Assembly (NCBI GenBank): GCA_028712125.1
Contig: JAQTQS010000003.1
Location: forward strand, 1 to 45,683
DNA: 45,683 nt
Origin: Candidatus Altarchaeota archaeon
Lineage (GTDB): Archaea > Altiarchaeota > Altiarchaeia > IMC4 > SCGC-AAA252-I15
Direction of reading: 5' to 3'
A program made the translations under genes and the position numbers. This document shows, in pieces, positions 1-9,071 of the stretch (its first letter is position 1; each line of letters starts with the position of its first letter). The notes under the pieces were generated by a model. The model had not been told where the DNA came from and did no database searches. It was given only the letters and a program-made list of their open reading frames with translations.

Positions 1-66
1 GCGGGCTGGAGTAGGTAATATCAATACGGAAATATGCTGGAAGAATGCAGGAGCGCCTGAAAATAA

Positions 67-681
67 TTACCTGTTGTCAAGTTCGGCCTTTGCCTTGTAC
101 AGCCTCGACAGGACTTTCTTCGGGTCATTGCCTATCAGGCATTCGACCGCGCTCTTCAGTCTTTTCGTCTCGCTGTTGTAGGCCTCCTCGCTGACGTCGC
201 CCCTGACCTGGAGGGTGTCGTTCCTCATGTTCTCGACCATCACAAGAAGCTTCTCCCTCTTTTCCCTTATCTGGCTGTATTTCTCGATGAAGCCGGTGTT
301 GAAGGCCTTTAGTATGTTGTCATGCGTCTGGCTGTTCCGAAACGACGGGAGGTATCTCAGGTTCTCCAGCTCGCAGGCCGCGATGTCCTGCGTGTAGGAG
401 TCGCCGTCTTCCAGCGTCTGTTCCGGGTTCTTCGGGAGGTATAGGAAACGCTCGTTGTCAATCCGCGTTATCGTCTTCGACTCAGCATCGAAGAGGTAGT
501 TGGTCTGATAGCCGTCCTTGACTCCGAAGACGTAGCTGAACGCCGTGTGCATGCCGAGCTGGAAGGCGATCCTGATGCCGTTCTCTACAAGCACGTCGGG
601 ATTCATGTACGCAAGCTCGGTCAGCGTCTTGCCCCGCACCAGTTCCATCAATGCGTACGCCCTGTGCTCAGCCATCTTCAA
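67..681 (-). CDS. C-terminal half of a divergent protein/lipid-kinase-like protein (split from the upstream ORF 678..1094)
   Basis: Hinge-like AYALMELVRGKTL, catalytic-loop/metal-like GVKDGYQTNYLFD...ITRIDNERF; TTG start overlaps the stop of the upstream ORF. Confidence 0.5.
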   Translation of the reverse strand: MKMAEHRAYALMELVRGKTLTELAYMNPDVLVENGIRIAFQLGMHTAFSYVFGVKDGYQTNYLFDAESKTITRIDNERFLYLPKNPEQTLEDGDSYTQDIAACELENLRYLPSFRNSQTHDNILKAFNTGFIEKYSQIREKREKLLVMVENMRNDTLQVRGDVSEEAYNSETKRLKSAVECLIGNDPKKVLSRLYKAKAELDNR

Positions 682-1094
682 CGCCTTTTACGCAGGCCGT
701 CGCCGCCGAGGCGAAACGCCCTAAGGCCCAGTTCCGCATACAGCGACGGCGCCATAAGCTCGTTCACTATCCCAGACTGGCCGGTCGGCGGCTTCTCGAC
801 TTTGAGAACCCGGTCGCCCGCGGTAGTCTTGATGAGCGCGACCGCCGGGTGCTCGAGCCTCCAGCCTTCGTCAAAGCCCTTGACCTGAAGCTGGGCATCA
901 ACCCGCCAAATCCGGTTCAGCGTCCTTTCGAGCGCCGGTACTGGGACGTCCCTGACGGCCGGGCCGCTCCTGAACGACGCCTGCTGGTCTGCGGGAATCA
1001 CGCCCGGCATCCTCCGGCTTAATGTCGAAATCCCGTCCTCGAATTCCGTCCGAAGGCGCCTGGCCTCGACGGAAGGTAACGTTGCGGTAACCAT
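678..1094 (-). CDS. N-terminal half of the kinase-like protein (GDRVLKVEKPP...NELMAPSLYAELGL)
   Basis: N-lobe-like Lys/Glu motifs; ends at TGA overlapping the start of the next ORF in the -1 frame. Confidence 0.45.
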   Translation of the reverse strand: MVTATLPSVEARRLRTEFEDGISTLSRRMPGVIPADQQASFRSGPAVRDVPVPALERTLNRIWRVDAQLQVKGFDEGWRLEHPAVALIKTTAGDRVLKVEKPPTGQSGIVNELMAPSLYAELGLRAFRLGGDGLRKRR

Positions 1095-1139
1095 CTCATT
1101 TAATATACGCCGCTACGGGAATAAATATACGGTGTCTTT

Positions 1140-1721
1140 ATGTACTCGAAGAGGGTGTTAGAGCATTTCCAATCCCCCAGAAACCAGGGCGAGCCCGCCG
1201 ACTGGGACGCGGTCGGCAAGGTCGGAAACCCCATATGCGGCGACGTCATGTACATCTACATCAAGGTAAAGGAGGATAAAATCGCAGACATAGGCTGGAA
1301 GACCATGGGCTGCGCCGCAGCAATAGCGACGACGTCGATGATAAGCGAACTAGCTAAAGGAAAAACATTAGATGAAGCCCTCGCCATAACAAGACAGGAC
1401 GTAGCCGACGCCCTGGAAGGACTGCCGCCCATAAAGATGCACTGCAGCAACCTCGCAGCAGACGGTCTGCACAAGGCCATCGAAAACTACCGGAAGGGCA
1501 GCCGTGAAGGCGAGTCCAAGGAGGAAGTGCTGGCGCAGTTCATCCGTATTCCAGGCGTGGACGAGAAAACCGCAAACATCCTCTGGGAGCAGGGAATCCT
1601 CAGCCTCGACGAACTGTTAAGGCTGCACCCTGAAGAACTCGCCCAGATTAAAGACCTAGACGAAAACAAGATAGCCAGCATACTGAAATACGCGGAAGAA
1701 CAGGCAAAGACATGCGGCTGA
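1140..1721 (+). CDS. IscU/NifU-N Fe-S scaffold protein with C-terminal helix-hairpin-helix domain
   Basis: Three conserved Cys contexts (GNPICGDVM, GCAAAIATTSM, MHCSNLAADGLHKAI); C-terminal IPGVDEKTANILWEQGILSLDELLRL...LDENKIASILKYAEE HhH-like. Confidence 0.88.
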   Translation: MYSKRVLEHFQSPRNQGEPADWDAVGKVGNPICGDVMYIYIKVKEDKIADIGWKTMGCAAAIATTSMISELAKGKTLDEALAITRQDVADALEGLPPIKMHCSNLAADGLHKAIENYRKGSREGESKEEVLAQFIRIPGVDEKTANILWEQGILSLDELLRLHPEELAQIKDLDENKIASILKYAEEQAKTCG

Positions 1722-1870
1722 ATGCTTCCAAGAACGCAGGCTAACAAGCATTCAAGATAGCAGGCAAGAAGGCAAGCTATTAGGCAAGCAAGCTAGAAGG
1801 CAAGCCAACAGCATACCATCGGGCAAGCAAGCTGACAACCTGTCAAAACCATAAAACCAGGCCTTCAAAC

Positions 1871-2086
1871 CTAAGGCTTCTTCTCGGCCAGCTTTATCGC
1901 ATTCGTCGGGCATGTCGCGACACAGGCCCCGCACTCGATGCAGGCTTCGGGATGCACGACATGGGATTTTGAGCCCTCCTTGGTGTCCTTCAGCTCGAAA
2001 ACCTTCGGGTCGGCAGGGCACACCGAAGCGCAAGCCCCGCAGCCGATACACTTTTTCTGGTCAACAATAGGAGGCATAACAAACAC
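1871..2086 (-). CDS. 2x[4Fe-4S] ferredoxin
   Basis: [15 protein letters not shown] and [17 protein letters not shown] motifs. Confidence 0.92.
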   Translation of the reverse strand: MFVMPPIVDQKKCIGCGACASVCPADPKVFELKDTKEGSKSHVVHPEACIECGACVATCPTNAIKLAEKKP

Positions 2087-2152
2087 CTCACAAAATATGA
2101 GAATTAGAGCTTAAAAGACGAATATAGTCATCTAGGTGGAGGGTGGGCAACA

Positions 2153-2401
2153 TTAACTGGTCAACGCGCCTTCTATCGCTTCTTTGTCGAATCCTACGAT
2201 GATTTTTCCGTCTATGTCGAGGACTGGCACGCCCATTTGGCCGCTTTTGGTTATCATTTCTTTGGCTGCTTCGCGGTTTTTGCCGACGTCAAAGTCGGTG
2301 TAGGGTAGGTTTTTTGAGGCTAGGTATTCTTTGGCCATTTTGCAGTAGGGGCATGTCGGCGTCGAGTAGAGCAGTATTTTTTTGTCCATGTGTTTATTCA
2401 C
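2153..2401 (-). CDS. Glutaredoxin-like / NrdH-like protein
   Basis: STPTCPYCKMAKEYL active site; GVPVLDIDGKIIVGFD. Confidence 0.9.
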   Translation of the reverse strand: MNKHMDKKILLYSTPTCPYCKMAKEYLASKNLPYTDFDVGKNREAAKEMITKSGQMGVPVLDIDGKIIVGFDKEAIEGALTS

Positions 2402-2437
2402 CTGTGGATTTTATTTGATTATGTCTTTATAAGACAG

Positions 2438-2800
2438 TCATGCTGTTTCGATTTCTACGGGTTTTCCGGCCTGGTCGTAGGCTGCGATGTCGTTGATGGT
2501 CTGGTAGGGGCGGGCGATTATGAGGTTGAGCTTTCCTTTGGCGAAGAAGTTGATGTCCTGTTGGGAGGGCCGGTTGTTTGCGCTTGGATGGCTGTGGACC
2601 GAGCCGATGAGGGTGCTGTCGATGGGCATTAGGTATTCCTGGTGGCTTGCGAATCCATGGCCGTAGAGTGCTGCGGGCGGGACGATGATTTCGGTTATCA
2701 AATCGCCTTCGGCCCTTAGGAATCCGATGAATTCGCGGGGGTGGAGGCTTCGTGAGGCTCCTAGCATGAATTCAAGGGCTTCTTTTCTTATGCGGTGCAT
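2438..2800 (-). CDS. JAB/MPN (JAMM) metalloprotease-like protein
   Basis: HSHPSANNRPSQQD matches HxHx7SxxD. Confidence 0.85.
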   Translation of the reverse strand: MHRIRKEALEFMLGASRSLHPREFIGFLRAEGDLITEIIVPPAALYGHGFASHQEYLMPIDSTLIGSVHSHPSANNRPSQQDINFFAKGKLNLIIARPYQTINDIAAYDQAGKPVEIETA

Positions 2801-3224
2801 TTTTCTTCTTCGCTGCCTTGCGGCCGCAGTAGGGGCAGTATGTGCCGACGGCTGGCATGTCCTTGCCGCAGTTTTGGCAGCGTTTGACTTTGATTGATTT
2901 TATCTTCCGGACTTTGTTTGCCGCCCATCTGAAGGGCGTTAGTTGTGTCAACAGGAGGAGGAAGGGGGCGAGGATGGGCGTGAGGACTGGGGCTAGTAGG
3001 GGATATAGGAATGCGTATATCGTCGAGATTACCGGCAGTGCCAAAAACCAGGAGTAGAACAAGGTGAGGATGTATATGAGCAGCGCGAGGAGGCCGCTGA
3101 TGTATGCAAGGATGAGCGCGCCTGAGATGCCTGCGGCTGCGTCATGGCTTTGGTACCAATAGGCGATGAGGAAGAGCCCGATGATGAGTATTGCGGCCGA
3201 AAGGAGCTTGCGGTTTCTTTCCAT
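2772..3224 (-). CDS. Membrane protein with C-terminal zinc ribbon
   Basis: Several hydrophobic segments, then CQNCGKDMPAVGTYCPYCGRKAAKKK. Confidence 0.75.
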   Translation of the reverse strand: MERNRKLLSAAILIIGLFLIAYWYQSHDAAAGISGALILAYISGLLALLIYILTLFYSWFLALPVISTIYAFLYPLLAPVLTPILAPFLLLLTQLTPFRWAANKVRKIKSIKVKRCQNCGKDMPAVGTYCPYCGRKAAKKKNAPHKKRSP

Positions 3225-3230
3225 GTCCTT

Positions 3231-3929
3231 TTATTTTTTCGGGTTGACGTCTTCTATCAGCTTGATGAGGTCGCCCAGCGCGCGTATGACATAGTCCGGC
3301 GTCTCGGAATCGTCCTTCGGCTTTATCCTGGAATACCTAGGGGTCATGACGAGGACGGTCATCAGGCCGGCTTTGCGTGCCCCTGCGATGTCCTTGTCGA
3401 TGCGGTCGCCGACCATCATGCACTCCGAGGGCTTGAGGCCCGCTTTCGCGCATGCTTCATGGAAGAGCTGGGGGGTCTTTCCAGCAGCGTCTTCGGAGAT
3501 GACAACGACGTCGAAGAAGTGCTGGACGCCGAGGCGTATGAGCTTTTCCCACTGCTTGACCGGCACGCCCTCGGACACGATGCCGAGCTTCAAACCCATG
3601 CGGGTGAGGTCTATGAGCGTCGGCACTGTCTCGGCATACGGGGTTATGTAGGCGGATTTCGCGTTGGCGTAGGCGACGAGGCCCGCGCTTACGATTCTTG
3701 GGCTTATTTCAAGGCCGAGCGATTCCATCAGGCGGTCGTAGTGGAAGCGGTAGTTTGAGCCGTACTTTTTTACTATTTTCTTAAGGCGTTCAAGAGCGAC
3801 TTTCTCCTCGACGGGCAGGCCCGCTTCTATCATGGCTAGTACGACGTTCCTTCGCGCCGACTCGACCTGCATCGCGGTGTCGTACAGGGTGTTGTCAACG
3901 TCGAAAAAAACGGCTTTTATCCGGCTCAT
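3231..3929 (-). CDS. HAD-superfamily hydrolase
   Basis: FFDVDNTLYDT motif I, GIVSEG, MVGDRIDKDIAGARKAGL motif IV. Confidence 0.9.
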   Translation of the reverse strand: MSRIKAVFFDVDNTLYDTAMQVESARRNVVLAMIEAGLPVEEKVALERLKKIVKKYGSNYRFHYDRLMESLGLEISPRIVSAGLVAYANAKSAYITPYAETVPTLIDLTRMGLKLGIVSEGVPVKQWEKLIRLGVQHFFDVVVISEDAAGKTPQLFHEACAKAGLKPSECMMVGDRIDKDIAGARKAGLMTVLVMTPRYSRIKPKDDSETPDYVIRALGDLIKLIEDVNPKK

Positions 3930-3986
3930 TGTAATTAATACTACGATTGTTTAGGTATTTCAACGCTAATCTTAAAAAACATCAGA

Positions 3987-5279
3987 ATGGACGCGTCTGA
4001 CAGGGTAGTATTGAAGTGCATCGACTGCGGCAGGGAGTATCAGCCGATAGACGTCTATGAGTGCGAGTGCGGAGGCCTTTTGGACGCGCACATCAACCTT
4101 GACTGGGCGGGGTCTGTCGTCTCAAAGGCATTGTTCGACAAGCGCCTTGGCAGCAGGGAGAAGATTCTGAGAAGCGGCATCTGGCGCTACAAGGAGCTTG
4201 TGAACCCGATGGCCGATGATTTGTGCATAATAACGAGGCCCGAGGGCAATACCGGCCTTTACGAGAACAAGAGGCTTCTGGCTTACACCGGCCTTTCAAG
4301 CGTCATGCTAAAGCACGAGGGCGAGAACCCGACAGGCAGCTTCAAGGACAGGGGCATGAGCCCGGGAGTGAGCGAGGCCGTCAGGTTGCGGATGAAGGTC
4401 GTCGCCTGCGCATCCACCGGGAACACTTCGGCGTCAATGGCGGCTTATGCGAGCATGGCAGGCCTCAAGCCCGTCGTCTTCATACCCGAGGGCAAGATAG
4501 CCTACGGGAAGCTCGCCCAGGCATTGGCCTACGGCTCGAAAGTCATCCAGGTAAGGGGCAATTTCGACGACGCGATGAAGCTCGTCCGGGAGTCCTCGAG
4601 AAAGCTCGGCATGTACCTCCTTAATTCCGTCAACCCCTGGCGCATCGAAGGCCAGAAGACCATCATGATAGAGCTCATGCACCAGCTTTCATGGAATCAG
4701 CCGGACTGGGTTTGCGTTCCCGCAGGCAACCTCGGAAACACGTCGGCCTTCGGGAAGGCATTGGAGGAATTGAAAGCACTGGGTTTCATAGAAAAGATGC
4801 CGCGCATCGCGTCCATACAGGCCGATGGCGCGAACCCGTTCTACCTGCTTTGGAAGAAGAAGGCAGGGAGCTTGACGGCCGTCGAGCATCCGGACACTAT
4901 AGCGACCGCAATAAAGATAGGCAATCCTGTTTCATGGAAGAAGGCCCTGCGCTCAATTAACGCGACGAACGGCGTGGTCGAGCAGGTCTCGGACCAGGAA
5001 ATCATGGACGCGAAGGCCATCATCGACGGCTGCGGGATATGCTGCGAGCCTGCGTCGGCCGCATCGCTCGCAGGGGCCAGGAAGCTCGTGAAATCCGGCG
5101 TCATAAAGAGGGATGAGAGCGTCGTGTGCGTCATAACGGGAAACATACTAAAGGACCCCGAGGCGACTGTCAAATACCATCTGAGCGAGCTTGAGGGGAT
5201 AACGCCCAAGTACGCCAACGCGCCGACGGTCATCGATTCCAGACTGGAAGAGGTCGAGCGCGCCATCAACGCGCCGTAA
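3987..5279 (+). CDS. thrC: Threonine synthase
   Basis: N-terminal CIDCGREY...CECGG zinc-ribbon-like segment, PTGSFKDRG PLP-Lys motif, ACASTGNTSASMAAYAS. Confidence 0.93.
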   Translation: MDASDRVVLKCIDCGREYQPIDVYECECGGLLDAHINLDWAGSVVSKALFDKRLGSREKILRSGIWRYKELVNPMADDLCIITRPEGNTGLYENKRLLAYTGLSSVMLKHEGENPTGSFKDRGMSPGVSEAVRLRMKVVACASTGNTSASMAAYASMAGLKPVVFIPEGKIAYGKLAQALAYGSKVIQVRGNFDDAMKLVRESSRKLGMYLLNSVNPWRIEGQKTIMIELMHQLSWNQPDWVCVPAGNLGNTSAFGKALEELKALGFIEKMPRIASIQADGANPFYLLWKKKAGSLTAVEHPDTIATAIKIGNPVSWKKALRSINATNGVVEQVSDQEIMDAKAIIDGCGICCEPASAASLAGARKLVKSGVIKRDESVVCVITGNILKDPEATVKYHLSELEGITPKYANAPTVIDSRLEEVERAINAP

Positions 5280-5292
5280 GAGAAAAATTTTT

Positions 5293-5712
5293 ATGAAATA
5301 CAAGGCCGCGCTCGGATTGATTGTCCTCCTCGCCCTCCTTGAGACGGCGCTCATATTCATGGGAGTTCTTCCGCCGCTCTCTGAGAACAATACAGGCAAT
5401 GCCGCGTTCATCATTGCGAAACTAGGGGTCATCGCATACGCCGCATGGACTAACGCAAGAGAAGGATTTAGGACGTCATTCACCGCAGGCTTTACAGTAT
5501 CGGTCGCTGACATAACGCTGATGTGCATGGCGATAGGGATGATAGGGCTTGCGAACATCCAATCTCTAGGACTGCCTTTAGATTCGGCCGGCCGGCTCCT
5601 TGCTATGCTCGCAATCACATTCGCGGCGAATGCGATGCTGATGGCGTTGGTTGTAGGCATTATAGCATTGGCCGCGACGAAAGTGCGCAAGGCGAAAAAA
5701 GCCAGATATTAA
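5293..5712 (+). CDS. Integral membrane protein, unknown function
   Basis: ORF with about four hydrophobic helices and a Lys/Arg-rich C-terminus. Confidence 0.6.
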   Translation: MKYKAALGLIVLLALLETALIFMGVLPPLSENNTGNAAFIIAKLGVIAYAAWTNAREGFRTSFTAGFTVSVADITLMCMAIGMIGLANIQSLGLPLDSAGRLLAMLAITFAANAMLMALVVGIIALAATKVRKAKKARY

Positions 5713-5804
5713 AAGGCGAAAACCAAATTGCTAGCATGGACGCCCGCAAGCACATTCTAGGACTGCCAGACGGCACGGCGGATTTCGATAAAGGAGGCGC
5801 GTGA

Positions 5805-7559
5805 ATGGCCCGCTACCGCTGCACCGTTTGCAACTTCGTCTATGACGAGGCGAAGGAAGGCAGGAAATTCTCGGACTTGCCTGAAGGCTGGAGATGCCCG
5901 GTGTGCAACGCGGAGAAGAGCGCATTCATCCTGCTCTCGGACTCTGCCAAGATTGCCCCAGAGTCGACGACCGTCTCGGACGTCCTCATAGCCCAGCTTG
6001 CGGCATGGGGCGTTAAATACGTATTCGGAATACCCGGCACGTCATGCCTCGGAGTCGTGGACGCGCTCCGAAAGAACGACGAGATTAGATTCATCCAGGT
6101 CCGGCACGAGCAGACCGCCGCCTTCATGGCGTCGGCCTATGCGAAGCTCACAGGCAACGTCGCGGCCTGCCTGACGGTTGCGGGCCCCGGCGCGACCAAC
6201 CTTGCGACCGGGCTTTACGACGCGAAACTCGACCGCGCGCCGGTAATCGCGCTCACAGGCCTTGTGAAACGCCAGTCCATCGGGCCCGGTTCTTTCCAGG
6301 AGATTGACCAGCATTCCTTCTTCGAGCCGATATGCGTTTTCAACAAGGTGCTGATGTCCGAAGACCAGACTACGACGCTTGCAACGCTCGCGGTAAAGCA
6401 CGCGCTCGTGGAGCGCGGAGTCTCGCACTTAAGCATACCCAACGACGTGCAAAAAATCCCGTATTCTGCGAAGATACTGCCCATGGAAGGGCGCATCCCG
6501 AACAGGGCGATAACGCCATCGCCGGCACTAATGCAAGCGGCGGCCGATGCGATAGACGCCTCAACGCGGCCGGTCATCATCTCGGGCTTCGGGGCGTTAA
6601 GCCAGGGGGAGGCCGTTATGAGATTCGCGCGTAAAATCACCGCCCCGATAGTGACGACATTCCGCGGCAAGGGCGTCGTGGACGAATACGACGAGCAGTA
6701 CATGGGAAGCCACGGGACGATAAGCTCGACATCCGCAGCCGAAGTTGTTCGAAAATCCGACCTGCTGATTGTCGCAGGCGCCTCTTACTCTGACATGACG
6801 CAAATCCCTGAAAAAAAGACCGTGCAAATAGACATAGACCCCATGATGCTCGCGAAAAACCATCCGGTCGCGGTTGGCTTGTGGGGCAATACGTCCGAAG
6901 TGCTGCCGGCCCTGCTAGCCAAAGTGAAGGAGCGCAGGGACGAAGATTACCGGGAGGAGATGCGAACGCTCAAGGCCGCATGGCTGAAGCAGCTTGAGAA
7001 GGAGTCTGAAAGCAGGCAAAAGCCGCTACGGCCGCAGTACATCATAAGCGTCCTGAACCAAAAGCTTGCAGACGACGCGGTTATCGCGCTAGACATCGGC
7101 GAGAACGGATGGTGGTTCGGAAGAAACTTCCTTATGAAAACGACACAACAATTAGTGATGTCCGGCTACCTCGCATCCATGGGAGCGGGACTTCCGGGCG
7201 CGCTCGCAGCGAAAATTGCGTACCCCGCCAGACAGGTGGCCTGCATCACGGGCGACGGCGGTTTTGCGATGGTCATGGGCGATTTCATGACCGCAGTCAA
7301 GCAGGAGCTGCCTGTGAAATTATTCCTCATGAACAACCGGCAGCTTGGCATGATAATGCAGGAGCAGAAGGTGGAAGGCTACCCCAACTGGCAGACGGAA
7401 TTATACAACTGCGACTTTGCAAGATACGCCGAGAACTGCGGAGGAATAGGCATAAGAGTGGAAGAGCCGGGAGAACTTCCGGCTGCCGTTGACAAAGCGC
7501 TCTCATCCAAAAAGCCGGCGCTTGTGGACATAGCAACCGACCCAAGAAGGTTCATTTAG
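5805..7559 (+). CDS. Rubredoxin domain fused to an acetolactate synthase/pyruvate-oxidase-like TPP enzyme
   Basis: N-term [16 protein letters not shown]...[13 protein letters not shown] (rubredoxin) followed by a full TPP enzyme ([62 protein letters not shown]); AAGGAGG Shine-Dalgarno at 5791-5797. Confidence 0.92.
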   Translation: MARYRCTVCNFVYDEAKEGRKFSDLPEGWRCPVCNAEKSAFILLSDSAKIAPESTTVSDVLIAQLAAWGVKYVFGIPGTSCLGVVDALRKNDEIRFIQVRHEQTAAFMASAYAKLTGNVAACLTVAGPGATNLATGLYDAKLDRAPVIALTGLVKRQSIGPGSFQEIDQHSFFEPICVFNKVLMSEDQTTTLATLAVKHALVERGVSHLSIPNDVQKIPYSAKILPMEGRIPNRAITPSPALMQAAADAIDASTRPVIISGFGALSQGEAVMRFARKITAPIVTTFRGKGVVDEYDEQYMGSHGTISSTSAAEVVRKSDLLIVAGASYSDMTQIPEKKTVQIDIDPMMLAKNHPVAVGLWGNTSEVLPALLAKVKERRDEDYREEMRTLKAAWLKQLEKESESRQKPLRPQYIISVLNQKLADDAVIALDIGENGWWFGRNFLMKTTQQLVMSGYLASMGAGLPGALAAKIAYPARQVACITGDGGFAMVMGDFMTAVKQELPVKLFLMNNRQLGMIMQEQKVEGYPNWQTELYNCDFARYAENCGGIGIRVEEPGELPAAVDKALSSKKPALVDIATDPRRFI

Positions 7560-7560
7560 A

Positions 7561-7977
7561 TTAACTTAGGATGAGCGTCACCCTAACGGGAGCGCCTTTC
7601 TGCAGTTCGCGCACCAGAGCCCTGTCGAAGTCGCATGCCGCCTTGCCGGCCTTTATCGCGAGCGTGCGGCCGTCTATGAAGCCGCTTTTACGCACGACCA
7701 AATCGGTGGGATGAGAGAGTATGAGATTTCTCGAGCCGGACGCCCTAATGACTTCCGAGAGGCCGTTGCATTCGACGCGTATTTCAAGCACTGCGTCATC
7801 ATCCTTCAGATGTCTCTTGAACTCTTCCGGGAGCTCTTCCATCGCCTTGTCGGCATCGACGGCTATGATGCAGTCCCCCCGGGGGGTTAGATGATTTTCC
7901 ATGGTGACTTCGAACGTGGTTCCGTGCTCGGACCGGACGTTCGGATGCCCGCGGGCGTTGATGACGAATTCCATCAT
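7561..7977 (-). CDS. DUF371-like archaeal conserved protein
   Basis: Recalled family pattern: GHPNVRSEHGTTFEVTMENHLTPRGDCIIAV, with C-terminal LVRELQKGAPVRVTL. Confidence 0.75.
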   Translation of the reverse strand: MMEFVINARGHPNVRSEHGTTFEVTMENHLTPRGDCIIAVDADKAMEELPEEFKRHLKDDDAVLEIRVECNGLSEVIRASGSRNLILSHPTDLVVRKSGFIDGRTLAIKAGKAACDFDRALVRELQKGAPVRVTLILS

Positions 7978-7994
7978 GAGAATAGAATAAAACC

Positions 7995-8336
7995 TTATAC
8001 AATCCCCTTCAGATAGCCCTTGCTCTCAAGCCAGCCGGACTGCTGGGGCGTGTAACGCCAGAGCACGTCGCCCTTCTTGGTGGCTTCCACAGTCCATGGC
8101 TCCAAAAGGACGATGTCGCCCTCCTTGATCCAGATGCGCCTCCTCACCTTCCCGGGAATCCTGCAAATCCGGGTAAACCCGTCAGTGGCTTTCACGCTCA
8201 TCCGCCGGTCGCCCAGAAGCTGCTCGACCTCGCCGAGAAGCTGCTTGCCCCTCGGCACGCGAACCCTGATAATCTCGGTGTCGCCCGACGTCTGGCCCCC
8301 GCGGGGCTTCTGGCCGTGCGGTCTTGGATGGTACAT
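7995..8336 (-). CDS. eif1A: Translation initiation factor aIF-1A
   Basis: S1/OB fold pattern: GEVEQLLGDRRMSVKATDGFTRICRIPGKVRRRIWIKEGDIVLLEPW. Confidence 0.93.
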   Translation of the reverse strand: MYHPRPHGQKPRGGQTSGDTEIIRVRVPRGKQLLGEVEQLLGDRRMSVKATDGFTRICRIPGKVRRRIWIKEGDIVLLEPWTVEATKKGDVLWRYTPQQSGWLESKGYLKGIV

Positions 8337-8376
8337 GAGGTTTATTATTAAGGTTTAAGGCTTAATAATAAGATTT

Positions 8377-8781
8377 ATGGCCGACGGGAAGCTCGTATGG
8401 CGCGCGCTTAAAAAACGCTCGGTAGACGGCGTTAAGGGGCTGGTGCTGTCTGTCGCGCAGGATTATGAGTCCGGCGAGGTGCTCATGGCGGCGTTCATGG
8501 ACAGGCAGGCGTTTCTAAAGACGCTGGACACCGGCAGGGTGCACTATTACTCGACGTCGCGCCGCAGGGTATGGCTTAAAGGGGAGTCCTCGGGCAACAC
8601 ACAAAGGCTCAAGGCCTTGAAAGTGGACTGCGACGGCGACGCGCTGCTGGTCTTTGTCGCGCAGAAGGGCGGCGCATGCCATGACGGTTACAGAAGCTGC
8701 TTCTACAGGAAATTTTCAGGAGGCATGCTCGTAAAGGCGGGAAAGAGGGTATTTGACCCGGTCGAGGCGTACAAGAGATGA
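8377..8781 (+). CDS. hisI: Phosphoribosyl-AMP cyclohydrolase
   Basis: AQDYESGEVLMAAFMDRQAF, YYSTSRRRVWLKGESSGN, DCDGDALL, GGACHDGYRSCFYR. Confidence 0.93.
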   Translation: MADGKLVWRALKKRSVDGVKGLVLSVAQDYESGEVLMAAFMDRQAFLKTLDTGRVHYYSTSRRRVWLKGESSGNTQRLKALKVDCDGDALLVFVAQKGGACHDGYRSCFYRKFSGGMLVKAGKRVFDPVEAYKR

Positions 8782-9059
8782 ACACCGACGTGCTTGAAAA
8801 ACTGTGGGCGACCATACAGGACAGGAAGAGGAGCCCTTCCAAGGAGTCTTACACCTGCAAGATGCTCGCAAACCCGGAAAAACTGGAGGGTAAGATACGC
8901 GAGGAATCAGGCGAGCTGATAAAGTCAAAAAAGGGAGACGGGAAAGACTCGACTCGATGGGAGGCCGCAGACTTAATCTACCATCTCATGGTATACCTCG
9001 CGGCCAAGGACGTGGAATTCGACGAAGTGCTCCTGGAACTCAAGAGAAGGATGAAGTAG
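8778..9059 (+). CDS. hisE: Phosphoribosyl-ATP pyrophosphatase
   Basis: SYTCKML, EESGELI...WEAADLIYHLMVYLA; ATGA overlap with hisI. Confidence 0.9.
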   Translation: MNTDVLEKLWATIQDRKRSPSKESYTCKMLANPEKLEGKIREESGELIKSKKGDGKDSTRWEAADLIYHLMVYLAAKDVEFDEVLLELKRRMK

Positions 9060-9071
9060 GGCCTGCCCCTT

